Below, one piece after another: positions 27,817-35,974 of a stretch of DNA of 64,000 nt. The notes below the pieces were generated by a model, which saw nothing but the letters and a program-made list of their open reading frames with translations, was not told the origin of the DNA and made no database searches. A program made the position numbers and the translations under genes. Position 1 is the stretch's first letter, and each line of letters opens with the position of its first letter. This stretch comes from Kordiimonadaceae bacterium (GTDB lineage Bacteria > Pseudomonadota > Alphaproteobacteria > Sphingomonadales > Kordiimonadaceae): the NCBI GenBank assembly GCA_017640725.1, contig JAEPQB010000002.1, positions 124,001-188,000 of the forward strand. The letters run 5' to 3'.

Positions 27817-28704
27817 TTATGCCTCCCACCCGTTTTTTTCCATCCAGGCAACGCAGCAACCTTTAGCAAGGTCACGCACACGGCCGATATAGGCTTGTCG
27901 TTCCGTTACCGAAATGACTCCGCGCGCATCCAGCAAATTGAAGGTGTGCGAGGATTTGATGCATTGCTCGTAAGCGGGCAGCGGCAGCTTGGCTTCCAAT
28001 AGTTTGGCACATTCGTCCTGCGCTTTCCTGAAGTCTTCAAACAGCTTGTCCGTGTCCGCAATTTCAAAGTTGTAGGCCGACTGCTGTTTTTCGTTCTCAA
28101 GATACACATCGCCGTAGCTGATGCCCGCACCGTTGAAGTCGAGTTCGTAAACATTATCAATGCCCTGCACGAACATGGCGAGGCGCTCCAGACCATAGGT
28201 AAGCTCGCCAGAAACTGGCTTGCAGTCAAATCCACCTACCTGCTGGAAATAGGTGTATTGGCTGACTTCCATACCATCGCACCAGACTTCCCAGCCAAGG
28301 CCCCATGCACCCAGTGTTGGGCTTTCCCAGTCGTCCTCAACAAAGCGAATGTCATGCAGTGCTGCATCAATGCCGATGGCTTTCAGGCTGCCGAGGTAAA
28401 GCTCCTGCATGTTTTCAGGGCTCGGCTTCAGGATCACCTGAAACTGGTAATAATGCTGAAGCCGGTTCGGGTTTTCACCGTAGCGGCCATCTGTTGGGCG
28501 GCGGCAAGGCTGCACGTAGGCTGCCTTCCAAGGCTCAGGCCCAAGGGCTTTGAGTGTGGTTGCCGGATGGAAGGTGCCAGCCCCCATTTCCAGATCATAG
28601 GGTTGCAGGATCGCGCAGCCCTGATCCGCCCAGTAATTCTGCAGCGTCAGGATCATTTTCTGGAATGGCATCGGTGATGCCGATTTAGCTGATGATTGGC
28701 TCAT
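27817..28704 (-). CDS. glyQ: Glycyl-tRNA synthetase alpha subunit
   Basis: GlyQ is the catalytic subunit that activates glycine, working only with GlyS. The 295-residue class II core reads [27 protein letters not shown] at the start. It continues with [22 protein letters not shown] (motif 2 region, two adjacent runs) and [21 protein letters not shown] (motif 3, split here only for description). All active-site motifs are intact. glyQ-glyS are adjacent, as in nearly all bacteria with the two-subunit enzyme. The 136-nt stretch upstream to map (28705-28840) shows no clear element. Confidence 0.97.
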   Translation of the reverse strand: MSQSSAKSASPMPFQKMILTLQNYWADQGCAILQPYDLEMGAGTFHPATTLKALGPEPWKAAYVQPCRRPTDGRYGENPNRLQHYYQFQVILKPSPENMQELYLGSLKAIGIDAALHDIRFVEDDWESPTLGAWGLGWEVWCDGMEVSQYTYFQQVGGFDCKPVSGELTYGLERLAMFVQGIDNVYELDFNGAGISYGDVYLENEKQQSAYNFEIADTDKLFEDFRKAQDECAKLLEAKLPLPAYEQCIKSSHTFNLLDARGVISVTERQAYIGRVRDLAKGCCVAWMEKNGWEA

Positions 28705-28840
28705 GGAAATGGGTTTAACCGACTCAAAAAGTGCGAAAAATTTCGGGCAACCTAGCGGGATGCCTGAGCCCGGTCAAGCAAGCAGTGGCGCAGGGTTTCG
28801 CCGCAGCCAGTGGACGGTGCAACATGTTGCAAAATTGCCC

Positions 28841-29581
28841 CTAAGCCGTCAGAACAATCGGCGCGCCCTTGGTCACCACAAATGTATGCTCAAACTGGGC
28901 CCCAAAGCCACCCTGAGCGAGGCGCAGCGTCCAGCCATCCTCGTCTTCCACATACTGATGGCTTTTTGTCGCCAGGAACGGCTCGATGGTCATCACCTGA
29001 CCTTCCTTCAGCTTGGTGCGCTCAGACGGGTAATAAATGTTGGGTACAGAAGGCTCTTCATGGATCCAGGCACCAACGCCGTGGCCGTTCAGGCCTTCGA
29101 TGATGTTGAAGCCATGCTTTTTGGCTTCTTTCTCAACTGCCTTGCCCACAACATTGATCTTTTCGCCTGCCCGCGCCGCAAACATGGCCTTGCGCTGCGC
29201 TGCCTCAGTGGCGCGCAGCAGCGTCCAGAGTTCGCTGGAGACCTCACCCACGGCAAAGCTCGAACCCGTGTCACCAAAAAAACCGTCTTTTTCAGCTGAC
29301 ACGTCAATATTGACAAGCTCGCCTTCCTTGAGCGGCATATCAGAAGGGATGCCGTGCGCAATCGCGTCGCCCACCGAAATGCAGGTGTGACCCGGGAAAT
29401 CATAGGCAAGCATCGGGGCCGATTTGGCGCCGCGCGCTGCCAGCATTTCACCCGCCATGGTATCAAGCTCGCGGGGGGTAACACCCGGCGCAACTTTTGC
29501 CCCCATCGCACGCAGCACGTCGCGGCAAATGGCGCCAATTTCACGCAATTTTTCAAGCTGTTCCGGGCCGTCAACGGTCAT
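28841..29581 (-). CDS. map: Type I methionine aminopeptidase
   Basis: Map removes the initiator methionine from nascent proteins (EC 3.4.11.18). The 246-residue protein has the five metal ligands of the pita-bread fold: Asp in VNIDVSAEKDGFFGDTG (two Asp), His in GLNGHGVG, Glu in MTIEPF and Glu in QFEHTF. YDFPGHTCISVGDAIAHGIP carries the catalytic His region. No N-terminal zinc-finger extension is present, as expected for bacteria. The start overlaps the chorismate mutase stop by 1 nt (TGATG). Confidence 0.94.
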   Translation of the reverse strand: MTVDGPEQLEKLREIGAICRDVLRAMGAKVAPGVTPRELDTMAGEMLAARGAKSAPMLAYDFPGHTCISVGDAIAHGIPSDMPLKEGELVNIDVSAEKDGFFGDTGSSFAVGEVSSELWTLLRATEAAQRKAMFAARAGEKINVVGKAVEKEAKKHGFNIIEGLNGHGVGAWIHEEPSVPNIYYPSERTKLKEGQVMTIEPFLATKSHQYVEDEDGWTLRLAQGGFGAQFEHTFVVTKGAPIVLTA

Positions 29582-29904
29582 CAGACTTCGCCTTTTTCTC
29601 TAATGCGTTCGTGGTGTTGGATCACTTCACGAATGATGAAATTCAGGAATTTCTCGCTGAATTCCGGGTCCAGGTTGGCACTGTCCGCCAACTGGCGCAG
29701 GCGGGCAACCTGTTCCTGCTCGCGTCCAGGGTCTGCTGGTGGCAGGTCATGCTCTTTTTTGTAGAAGCCGACCGCTTTTGTAATTTTGAAGCGCTCCGCC
29801 AACATGAAAACCAATGAAGCGTCAATATTGTCTATGCTTTCGCGGTAGGCGCGAAGCTGGGCTTTATGCTCGTCACTCAAGGACACTTGTCCTTCTCCAC
29901 TCAT
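29581..29904 (-). CDS. Chorismate mutase (AroQ type)
   Basis: The 107-residue protein matches the all-helical AroQ fold: helix 1 LRAYRESIDNIDASLVFMLAERF with the catalytic Arg, a KKEHDLPPADPGREQEQVARL loop-helix with the second Arg/Lys group, and helix 3 FLNFIIREVIQHHERI. It converts chorismate to prephenate (EC 5.4.99.5) for phenylalanine and tyrosine. It stands alone, not fused to prephenate dehydratase or dehydrogenase. Four nt after the S49 peptidase stop and overlapping map, so it is in a three-gene unit. Confidence 0.88.
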   Translation of the reverse strand: MSGEGQVSLSDEHKAQLRAYRESIDNIDASLVFMLAERFKITKAVGFYKKEHDLPPADPGREQEQVARLRQLADSANLDPEFSEKFLNFIIREVIQHHERIREKGEV

Positions 29905-29907
29905 TCC

Positions 29908-30792
29908 TCAAAGCCCAAATCTGTTCCAAAATAACCGTTCTTCGACCGCTGACAGAAGCCCTTTGGGCAGGTCTGCCATTTCCCCAGTTTGCGTATAGGC
30001 CGTGTCTGCGCTCTGCCCCAGCCCGAGCAGCGCACCAAGACGCGGTTTCTTTTCACTAAGCACCTGGAATTTCACTTTTTCGCCAAAGCGATCCCGCATT
30101 ACGGTGCGCAGGTCACCGATACCATCGATGAGGCCCAGTTTCACGGATTCAGTGCCTGTGAACACTTCGCCTGAGAAAATCTTGCCTCGCAGCCCCTTTA
30201 GGCGCTTGCCGCGGCGGTCGCGCACCATTTTTTTGAAATTCTCGTGAATTTCCGACTGCATATGCTTTAGGCGCTCAACATCTTCCTCTTTTTCTTCTGA
30301 GAAGCTGTCAAGCATCGCCTTGCTTTCACCTGCGGTATATAGTCGTCGCTCAACGCCAACTTTGGCAATGGCTTTTTCAAAACCAAAACCCGCTGAAATG
30401 ACACCAATACTGCCGACCAAGGACGATTCGTCGGCATAAATCTCATCGCCCGCGAGGGCGAGCATATAGCCGCCAGACGCAGCCACATCTTCAGCAAACG
30501 CGAGCACAGGAACATGTTTTTCGGTTGCGAGAGCGCGAATTCGGTTGGCAATCATTGCTGATTGAACCGGCGACCCACCTGGCGAATTGATCAAAAGCGC
30601 AACAGCTGACACACCTGGTATGGCAAACGCTTCTTCAATGCGCTGCGCATAAGAGGCCAAATTCAGCGCCTGCCGAAACCGGCCGCCAGCCGCAATAACG
30701 CCGTACAGTGGTAATACAGCCACCTTTGGGGGTGGGTCACCAAACAGGCGCCGACGCAAGCCAAATATAAATTTGCCGAATTTTCCCGCCAT
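29908..30792 (-). CDS. S49 family serine peptidase (SppA/SohB-like)
   Basis: Signal-peptide-peptidase-type enzymes degrade leftover signal peptides or membrane stubs in the periplasm. The 294-residue protein has the single S49 core: LLINSPGGSPVQSAMIANRI, AASGGYMLALAGDEIYADESSLVGSIGVI (split around the catalytic Ser in LVGSIGVI) and a likely catalytic Lys in AGESKAMLD. The N terminus is basic (KFGKFIFGLRRRLFG) but lacks a convincing transmembrane helix, so its compartment is uncertain. It is first of the unit S49-chorismate mutase-map. Confidence 0.87.
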   Translation of the reverse strand: MAGKFGKFIFGLRRRLFGDPPPKVAVLPLYGVIAAGGRFRQALNLASYAQRIEEAFAIPGVSAVALLINSPGGSPVQSAMIANRIRALATEKHVPVLAFAEDVAASGGYMLALAGDEIYADESSLVGSIGVISAGFGFEKAIAKVGVERRLYTAGESKAMLDSFSEEKEEDVERLKHMQSEIHENFKKMVRDRRGKRLKGLRGKIFSGEVFTGTESVKLGLIDGIGDLRTVMRDRFGEKVKFQVLSEKKPRLGALLGLGQSADTAYTQTGEMADLPKGLLSAVEERLFWNRFGL

Positions 30793-30869
30793 CAGGTTCA
30801 GTACCGATACTCTGTTGCTTTCCGCCTGTGATTAGCGGCTTTCCGCGGCCGGTGCAAAGCATTTATGGT

Positions 30870-31655
30870 TTACCCCAGCGGAAGCGCTTCACCGTCCCAC
30901 AAAACCCGGCGCGCTTCGGCGGTATAGCGGTCCACTTCCCCATGCAGCGCCAGACCCGGCAGCAGGCTGGCTGCACCATGCACCCCTTTCCTGCCCTGAA
31001 TAATGACCCGTTTTGCTGGAACGCCCTGACGCGGCCACAAGGGAAGTATCTTCAGGTCCCCGACACGCCTGTAGAGATGAGCAATTACTTCATCAATGCG
31101 ATCGGCCCGATAGACGATGGAAACAGTGCCACGATTTTTGACCCGGTAGATACAGAATTTCATCCATTCCTTCAGTGTTGCCGCTGAGCTCATATGTGCA
31201 AGCCCTTTGCCCTTGTCGGGCGGGCAGATCGCCTTGCCTTTGTCAAGATACGGGGGGTTAACCATCACATGGTCAAAGGTTGCTTCCGGGCCAGAAAGGT
31301 CTGTAACACACTGATTTTGAACGGAAACAAAGTCCAGCAAATCGTTACAGGCAATATTCTGGCGGGCAAGCGCGAGCATATTGGGCTGTATATCAATGCC
31401 TTGAACACGCACTCCTGGCAGGCGGCGTGCCAAGCAAAGGGCCGCACCGGCGGAACCCACGCCGCCTTCCAAAACAACTTCGCCCGACTTTGCAGGAACT
31501 GTTGCGGCCAACATAACAGTGTCCATAGAAACCCGATAACCGTCCTTGGGTTGACGCAGACGAATTGCGCCCCCTAAAAAGTCGTCGATGGTGGTATCAT
31601 CCAAAAAGGCTGGATCCACGGCATCAAGGTCCGAACTATCGGGTTGAATACCCAT
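30870..31655 (-). CDS. SAM-dependent methyltransferase, TrmN6-like (tRNA1(Val) adenine-37-N6 type)
   Basis: The 261-residue Rossmann methyltransferase has the SAM loop VVLEGGVGSAGAALCLARRL and motif IV MVNPPYLD (NPPY), which marks N6-adenine or N5-glutamine methyltransferases. The short N terminus and GYRVSMDTVMLAATVPA are characteristic of the YfiC/TrmN6 group that modifies A37 of tRNA1(Val). The ATG at 31655 is chosen by similarity; a TTG two codons upstream has a better-placed AGGGA, so the exact start is uncertain. Divergent from ispB. Confidence 0.82.
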   Translation of the reverse strand: MGIQPDSSDLDAVDPAFLDDTTIDDFLGGAIRLRQPKDGYRVSMDTVMLAATVPAKSGEVVLEGGVGSAGAALCLARRLPGVRVQGIDIQPNMLALARQNIACNDLLDFVSVQNQCVTDLSGPEATFDHVMVNPPYLDKGKAICPPDKGKGLAHMSSAATLKEWMKFCIYRVKNRGTVSIVYRADRIDEVIAHLYRRVGDLKILPLWPRQGVPAKRVIIQGRKGVHGAASLLPGLALHGEVDRYTAEARRVLWDGEALPLG

Positions 31656-31723
31656 AGGCAAACTGCTTCCCTGTATTACCGCAGATTGTACGCCAAAAGT
31701 TGTTGCGGTCAAATGACGCGGAC

Positions 31724-31775
31724 ACAAGAATGTCAGCCGCAAATTCTTGTATTGTGAAAACGACGGCACTATTGT
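31724..31775 (+). promoter_or_regulatory. Possible ispB promoter overlapped by an inverted repeat
   Basis: ACAAGAAT (31724-31731) and ATTCTTGT (31743-31750) form an 8-bp inverted repeat with an 11-nt spacer. Its right arm overlaps a weak -35 (TTGTAT, 31747-31752), 17 nt before TATTGT (31770-31775). The site lies in the divergent gap between the methyltransferase gene and ispB. A repressor bound here could act on both. Confidence 0.4.
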
Positions 31776-31827
31776 CCCGGCATTAGGAAAGGCCTGAGAA
31801 TGCTGGCTTTAAAAAGAAAAGACGACG

Positions 31828-32868
31828 ATGGCTGATACAAACCCTTCTGACAATGTAGTCCCGCTGCGGGGCGGATCCAAAAAAGACGCCTCGACAGCTG
31901 TTGAGCGGCTGCAAGCTGTTACCGCTGCTGATATGAGCGATGTCAACGAGACCATTTTGGACCGTATGCAAAGCCCAGTAGCGCTCATCCCAGAGCTTGC
32001 AGGGCACCTGATTTCCTCAGGTGGCAAGCGATTGCGGCCGATGCTCACGCTGGCGTCTGCCAAACTGATTGGGTATGAAGGAAAGCGTCATATCGGTCTC
32101 GCCACCGCTGTTGAATTCATCCACAACGCCACGCTTTTGCATGATGACGTTGTTGATGAAAGCACGCTTCGACGCGGCAAGAAAACCGCAAACCTGATTT
32201 GGGGAAACCAGCCAACTGTCCTTGTCGGTGATTTTCTGTTCAGCCGCGCGTTTGAGCTGATGGTTGGAAGCGACTCGCTAAGAGTTCTCAAAATTCTGTC
32301 TCATGCATCTTCTGTTATTACGGAAGGTGAAGTCCTGCAATTGACAACCGCCAACGACCTTTCGACGACGGAAGAGAAGTATCTCGAGGTCATCACGGCA
32401 AAAACGGCCGTTTTGTTTGCAGCCGCTTGTGAAGTTTCTGGCGTGATAGCTGAACAGAATGAAGATGTGATTTCCGCCCTTGAGGCGTACGGACGTAACT
32501 TGGGCATTGCGTTCCAGCTTATTGACGACGCGCTTGACTATTCTTCTCGCCAGGCAACGATGGGCAAAAACGTCGGTGATGATTTCCGCGAAGGAAAAAT
32601 CACACTGCCGGTTATCCTGGCTTACCGCCGCGGTGACGATGATGAGCGTGAATTTTGGAAGCGCACCATGCAGGCTGTTCGCCAGCAAGACGGTGACCTT
32701 GAGCATGCGTTAGCAGTTTTGAACAAACATGGCACCCTGTCGGCAACTGTAGAAAGAGCACGCCATTATGGTGAGATGGCGAAGGACGCTCTTGCCATTT
32801 TCCCCGACAATGACGCCAAATCTGCCATGATTGATGTGGTCGATTTTTGTATTGAACGTGCCTACTAG
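31828..32868 (+). CDS. ispB: Polyprenyl diphosphate synthase (octaprenyl/decaprenyl type)
   Basis: Long-chain trans-prenyl diphosphate synthases make the ubiquinone side chain. The 346-residue protein has both aspartate-rich motifs: LLHDDVVDESTLRRG (first, DDxxD) and QLIDDALDYSS (second). SSGGKRLRPMLTLASA binds the IPP diphosphate. Residues before the first DDxxD are small, consistent with long-chain products; chain length cannot be set from sequence alone, and ubiquinone-10 would be usual for alphaproteobacteria. Its last four codons overlap the start of modA. Confidence 0.92.
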   Translation: MADTNPSDNVVPLRGGSKKDASTAVERLQAVTAADMSDVNETILDRMQSPVALIPELAGHLISSGGKRLRPMLTLASAKLIGYEGKRHIGLATAVEFIHNATLLHDDVVDESTLRRGKKTANLIWGNQPTVLVGDFLFSRAFELMVGSDSLRVLKILSHASSVITEGEVLQLTTANDLSTTEEKYLEVITAKTAVLFAAACEVSGVIAEQNEDVISALEAYGRNLGIAFQLIDDALDYSSRQATMGKNVGDDFREGKITLPVILAYRRGDDDEREFWKRTMQAVRQQDGDLEHALAVLNKHGTLSATVERARHYGEMAKDALAIFPDNDAKSAMIDVVDFCIERAY

Positions 32869-33637
32869 TCGCATAGTCATCCGTTTTTTTCTGCCAACCT
32901 GTCTGCTGATGCTTTCAAGTGTTTTGAAGGCGCAGCCGGTCGATCTGGACAATGATGGCCTCACCATTTTCGCTGCTGCCAGTTTGTCCAGCGTTATGCC
33001 GCAGTTGGAAATGTCATGGCGCCGCAGCCAGAAAGGCGCGGAAATTCAGATATCCTATGCTGCGAGCGCGATTTTGGCGCGACAAATTGAAGCCGGGGCA
33101 CCTGCAGACGTGTTCGTCTCCGCCAATCGTCAGTGGATAGAATATCTGCAAAAACGATCTACAGGTTTCACTAGTCCAGCACCCCTGGTTCACAATGCAC
33201 TTGTATTGGCAGCACCCTGCCACGCTTCTTTGAGAGTGTCAGATTCAAGTGATTTGGCACCCTTCTTGAGCGCCAATCGCTTTGCAATGGCTGACCCTGC
33301 GGCCGCACCCGCCGGCGCCTATGCAAAGACAGCTCTGGAAAAGCTGGGCATTTGGTCTGACGTCAATGCAAATGCCGCATATGCCGGGAACGCCCGTATG
33401 GCCCTCTTGATGATTGAGCGCGCTGGATTGCCGGGCATTATTTACAGAACTGACGCTGAAGCAAGCGACACAACCTGTCCACTTTTCGAACTGCCATTGG
33501 CAGAAAATGACACCGTGACCTATTTTGCCGTAGGTCAGGCTGGAAACGACGAAAGCAACCGCTTCATAGACTGGCTTAGGTCCCCCGCCGCCGCATCAAT
33601 TTGGCAGTCGAACGGGTTTGACACTGTTCCATATTGA
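32858..33637 (+). CDS. modA: ModA-like periplasmic molybdate-binding protein
   Basis: The mature region begins LTIFAAASLSSVMPQLE and continues QISYAASAILARQIEAGAPADVF, the standard ModA oxyanion pocket; IYRTDA and SPAAASIWQSNGF close the fold. A hydrophobic signal peptide (RIVIRFFLPTCLLMLSSVLKA) precedes it. The GTG at 32858 overlaps the ispB 3' end; an ATG at 32834 in the same frame is possible but lies deeper in ispB. No modB or modC follows, so transport partners must be elsewhere, or this binds another anion. moaD and moaE later in the window show that the cell makes molybdopterin. Confidence 0.85.
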   Translation: MPTSRIVIRFFLPTCLLMLSSVLKAQPVDLDNDGLTIFAAASLSSVMPQLEMSWRRSQKGAEIQISYAASAILARQIEAGAPADVFVSANRQWIEYLQKRSTGFTSPAPLVHNALVLAAPCHASLRVSDSSDLAPFLSANRFAMADPAAAPAGAYAKTALEKLGIWSDVNANAAYAGNARMALLMIERAGLPGIIYRTDAEASDTTCPLFELPLAENDTVTYFAVGQAGNDESNRFIDWLRSPAAASIWQSNGFDTVPY

Positions 33638-33737
33638 TACACCAGCAAGTGATCCGGACCGAGACAAGCGCGTCTCATAATGGGACACGTCAACCATATA
33701 CTCAACTTAAGCAATTGATATAAATACATAATTACTT

Positions 33738-33754
33738 TTGGCACGCCTACTGCA
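33738..33754 (+). promoter_or_regulatory. Sigma-54 (-24/-12) promoter candidate
   Basis: TTGGCACG-CCTA-CTGCA matches the RpoN consensus TTGGCACG-N4-TTGCA at all but one base. GG (33740-33741) and GC (33752-33753) are separated by exactly the required 10 nt. Transcription would begin near 33765. Upstream DNA (33690-33735) is AT-rich, as expected for activator or IHF contact, though no clear IHF site is seen. The transcript runs into a strong terminator about 130 nt later. Confidence 0.65.
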
Positions 33755-33764
33755 CATATGATGA

Positions 33765-33897
33765 TGTTCCGGAACTCCGGCTGCCACCGAATTCGGAACT
33801 CGTTCCAAAACGCATGATCCAGCTGCCACTTGGTCATGTTGAAATTAAAACCGGCGACGCCCCCTTTCCCATTCCACCGAGGCGTCGCCGGTTTTTC
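33765..33897 (+). ncRNA. Candidate sigma-54-dependent small RNA
   Basis: Between the -24/-12 promoter and the terminator lies about 130 nt with no credible ORF. It can fold into several hairpins: GTTCCG (33766-33771) with CGGAAC (33794-33799), the palindrome CCGAATTCGG inside it, then CATGATCCA with TGGTCATG (33813-33821, 33831-33838, one bulged base), and the terminator stem. An ATG at 33814 reads through the terminator into the next gene, but that peptide is proline/arginine-rich and lacks a ribosome site. The bounded unit and its folding suggest a discrete regulatory RNA; an attenuated leader for the MBL-fold gene is the alternative. Confidence 0.5.
33847..33897 (+). terminator. Strong intrinsic terminator, possibly bidirectional
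   Basis: A perfect 15-bp stem (AAAACCGGCGACGCC at 33847-33861 with its complement at 33881-33895) encloses a 19-nt pyrimidine-rich loop. It is followed on the plus strand by TTTTTC; the A-run on the left would serve the minus strand. It ends the candidate small RNA, and any modA transcript, 58 nt before the next gene. Confidence 0.88.
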
Positions 33898-33954
33898 TTT
33901 TGCATTCCACAAAATCAGCGCCATCTTAGTCTTCTGATCCATTGGAGTAGTTTG

Positions 33955-34878
33955 GTGTCGAAAAGCGAAACACCTGAATTCAAACAAGATTTCACGACCA
34001 ACTATGGCGTTGCAGAGGTACTGTCTCCGTTGATAACGCGCGTATTGTGCCAAAACCCAAGCCCATATACCTATACCGGCACTGGCACTTACATTGTTGG
34101 TGCCGGCAATAATGTTGCGGTGATTGACCCAGGCCCGCCAATGGAAGCGCACGGTGAGGCCTTGCTTAGAGCGATCGATGGCAAAACAGTGTCCCATATT
34201 TTGGTGACCCACACACACATGGACCACTCACCTCTTTCAACATGGCTGCAGGAAAAAACTGGTGCCCCGACATATGCTTTTGGCGCCCACGGTGCTGGTC
34301 GCAAGGCCGGGCTTGACGGTGAAGACGTAGAAGCAGGCGCTGATAAGTCTTTTGAACCTGATCACTTGCTCAAGGACGGTGATGTGATCTCGGGCGATGG
34401 CTGGACTTTGGCAGTGCTGCACACGCCAGGTCACACCGCAAACCACGTTTGCTTCCATTTAAAAGAAGAAAACACTTTGTTTGTCGGCGACCATATTATG
34501 GGGTGGGCAACCACCGTAATTTCGCCCCCCGACGGGGACATGACACAATATCTGCAAAGCCTGCGAAAAGTGGTTGAGTTGGCACCCGACAAGCTGGTGC
34601 CTACTCACGGGCCATGGGTAGATAACCCCAATCGGTTTGTCAGAGCCATAATCACACACCGCCGCATGCGCGAAAACCAGATCGTTCGACGCCTTGAAAA
34701 AGGCCCTCTCACCATCGACATGATGGTAGCGGACATGTACAAGGATGTTGATCCGCGCCTGCACCCAGCGGCGGCACGGTCAGTTTTGGCTCACCTTATT
34801 GCGCTCGCTGATTCGGGCCAGGTCGACCCAGGGGGCGCGCCAAACCTGGGTGCCACATGGACCTTGGTTCAGAATTGA
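33955..34878 (+). CDS. MBL-fold metallo-hydrolase (LACTB2-like)
   Basis: The 307-residue protein has the metallo-beta-lactamase metal motif HILVTHTHMDHSPLS (H-x-H-x-D-H) near residue 82, AVLHTPGHTANHVCF with the next His, LFVGDHIMGW with the bridging Asp, and VPTHGPWV. A C-terminal winged-helix-like segment (about 235-305) resembles LACTB2-type endoribonuclease/hydrolases; the substrate is unknown. The GTG at 33955 is chosen because GGAG lies 7 nt upstream and it follows the terminator; the frame is open further upstream but crosses that terminator. It has no clear promoter of its own. Confidence 0.88.
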   Translation: MSKSETPEFKQDFTTNYGVAEVLSPLITRVLCQNPSPYTYTGTGTYIVGAGNNVAVIDPGPPMEAHGEALLRAIDGKTVSHILVTHTHMDHSPLSTWLQEKTGAPTYAFGAHGAGRKAGLDGEDVEAGADKSFEPDHLLKDGDVISGDGWTLAVLHTPGHTANHVCFHLKEENTLFVGDHIMGWATTVISPPDGDMTQYLQSLRKVVELAPDKLVPTHGPWVDNPNRFVRAIITHRRMRENQIVRRLEKGPLTIDMMVADMYKDVDPRLHPAAARSVLAHLIALADSGQVDPGGAPNLGATWTLVQN

Positions 34879-34973
34879 TTAAGTGACACCAAAAATTCCT
34901 TGATTGCGCAACACCGCGTCAGCTTGTATCTAAGCGGCTCTTATGGACAAGGGGCCATTGTTCGGAGGCAAAT

Positions 34974-35957
34974 ATGAACCTGATGGCATCAACGATCGAT
35001 CCCACTCTTGATGTGGTGGAAGAAATCAAACGCCTGCGCGAAGAGAAAAACGCCGTTATTCTTGCGCACTACTATCAGGCTGGCGAGATTCAAGACATCG
35101 CTGACTTTGTAGGTGACAGCCTGGACCTGTCGCGCAAAGCTGCCGAAACTGACGCAGACGTCATCGTTTTTTGCGGCGTTCGCTTTATGGCGGAAGTGGC
35201 CAAAATTCTTAGCCCTGAAAAAACGGTTGTTTTGCCAGATTTGGCAGCAGGTTGCAGCCTGGAAGACAGTTGCCCACCCGATGAGTTTAAGAAATTTGTT
35301 GAGGCACATCCCGACCATATGGTGCTGAGCTACATCAACTGCTCGGCGGCCGTGAAGGCGCTGACGGATATCATTGTCACAAGCTCCAATGCAGAACATA
35401 TCGTCAGCCAGATCCCGGAAGATCAGAAAATCATTTTTGCGCCAGATCGCCATTTGGGTGGTTTTCTGTCGCGCAAGCTCAATCGCGATATGCTTTTGTG
35501 GCAGGGCACCTGCATTGTGCACGAGCTGTTCAGCGAGAAAGAACTGATTAAGCTGAAAGCCAAGCACCCAGATGCACCGGTTGCCGCCCACCCGGAGTGC
35601 CCGGATAATATCGTGCAGCATGCTGATCACACAGGCTCAACAAGCTCAATTCTCAAGTTCGCCCTCGAAAGCGAAGCCGACACCATTATTATCGCGACAG
35701 AGCCTGGCATTATCCATCAAATGGAAAAAGCTGCGCCGCACAAGACCTTCATTGGTGCACCGGGTGCAGACGGCAATTGCAGCTGCAACACGTGCCCGTA
35801 CATGGCGCTGAATACCATGGAGAAGCTTTACCTGTGCCTACGCGATCTGGGACCAGAAATTGATCTGGACGAAGAAACGCGAGTAGCCGCAGAAAAACCG
35901 CTTCGCCGAATGCTGGAAATGAGCCCGCAGGCGGGTCCAGCAAAAGACCTCTCATAG
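34974..35957 (+). CDS. nadA: Quinolinate synthase A
   Basis: NadA condenses iminoaspartate and dihydroxyacetone phosphate to quinolinate (EC 2.5.1.72) using a 4Fe-4S cluster. The 327-residue protein has [21 protein letters not shown] at the start (shown in part), and the three cluster cysteines: [17 protein letters not shown] and the CSCNTCPYM region. It is followed 17 nt later by nadC. nadB (L-aspartate oxidase), which makes iminoaspartate, is not between them as it commonly is. GGAGG precedes the ATG. Confidence 0.96.
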   Translation: MNLMASTIDPTLDVVEEIKRLREEKNAVILAHYYQAGEIQDIADFVGDSLDLSRKAAETDADVIVFCGVRFMAEVAKILSPEKTVVLPDLAAGCSLEDSCPPDEFKKFVEAHPDHMVLSYINCSAAVKALTDIIVTSSNAEHIVSQIPEDQKIIFAPDRHLGGFLSRKLNRDMLLWQGTCIVHELFSEKELIKLKAKHPDAPVAAHPECPDNIVQHADHTGSTSSILKFALESEADTIIIATEPGIIHQMEKAAPHKTFIGAPGADGNCSCNTCPYMALNTMEKLYLCLRDLGPEIDLDEETRVAAEKPLRRMLEMSPQAGPAKDLS

Positions 35958-35974
35958 CTGCATTGGGGATGGGT

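Noticed and set aside
33814-33954. Upstream extension of the MBL-fold gene
   Set aside because: The extension runs through a perfect terminator stem and gives an implausible Pro/Arg-rich peptide; a GTG with a good ribosome site follows at 33955.
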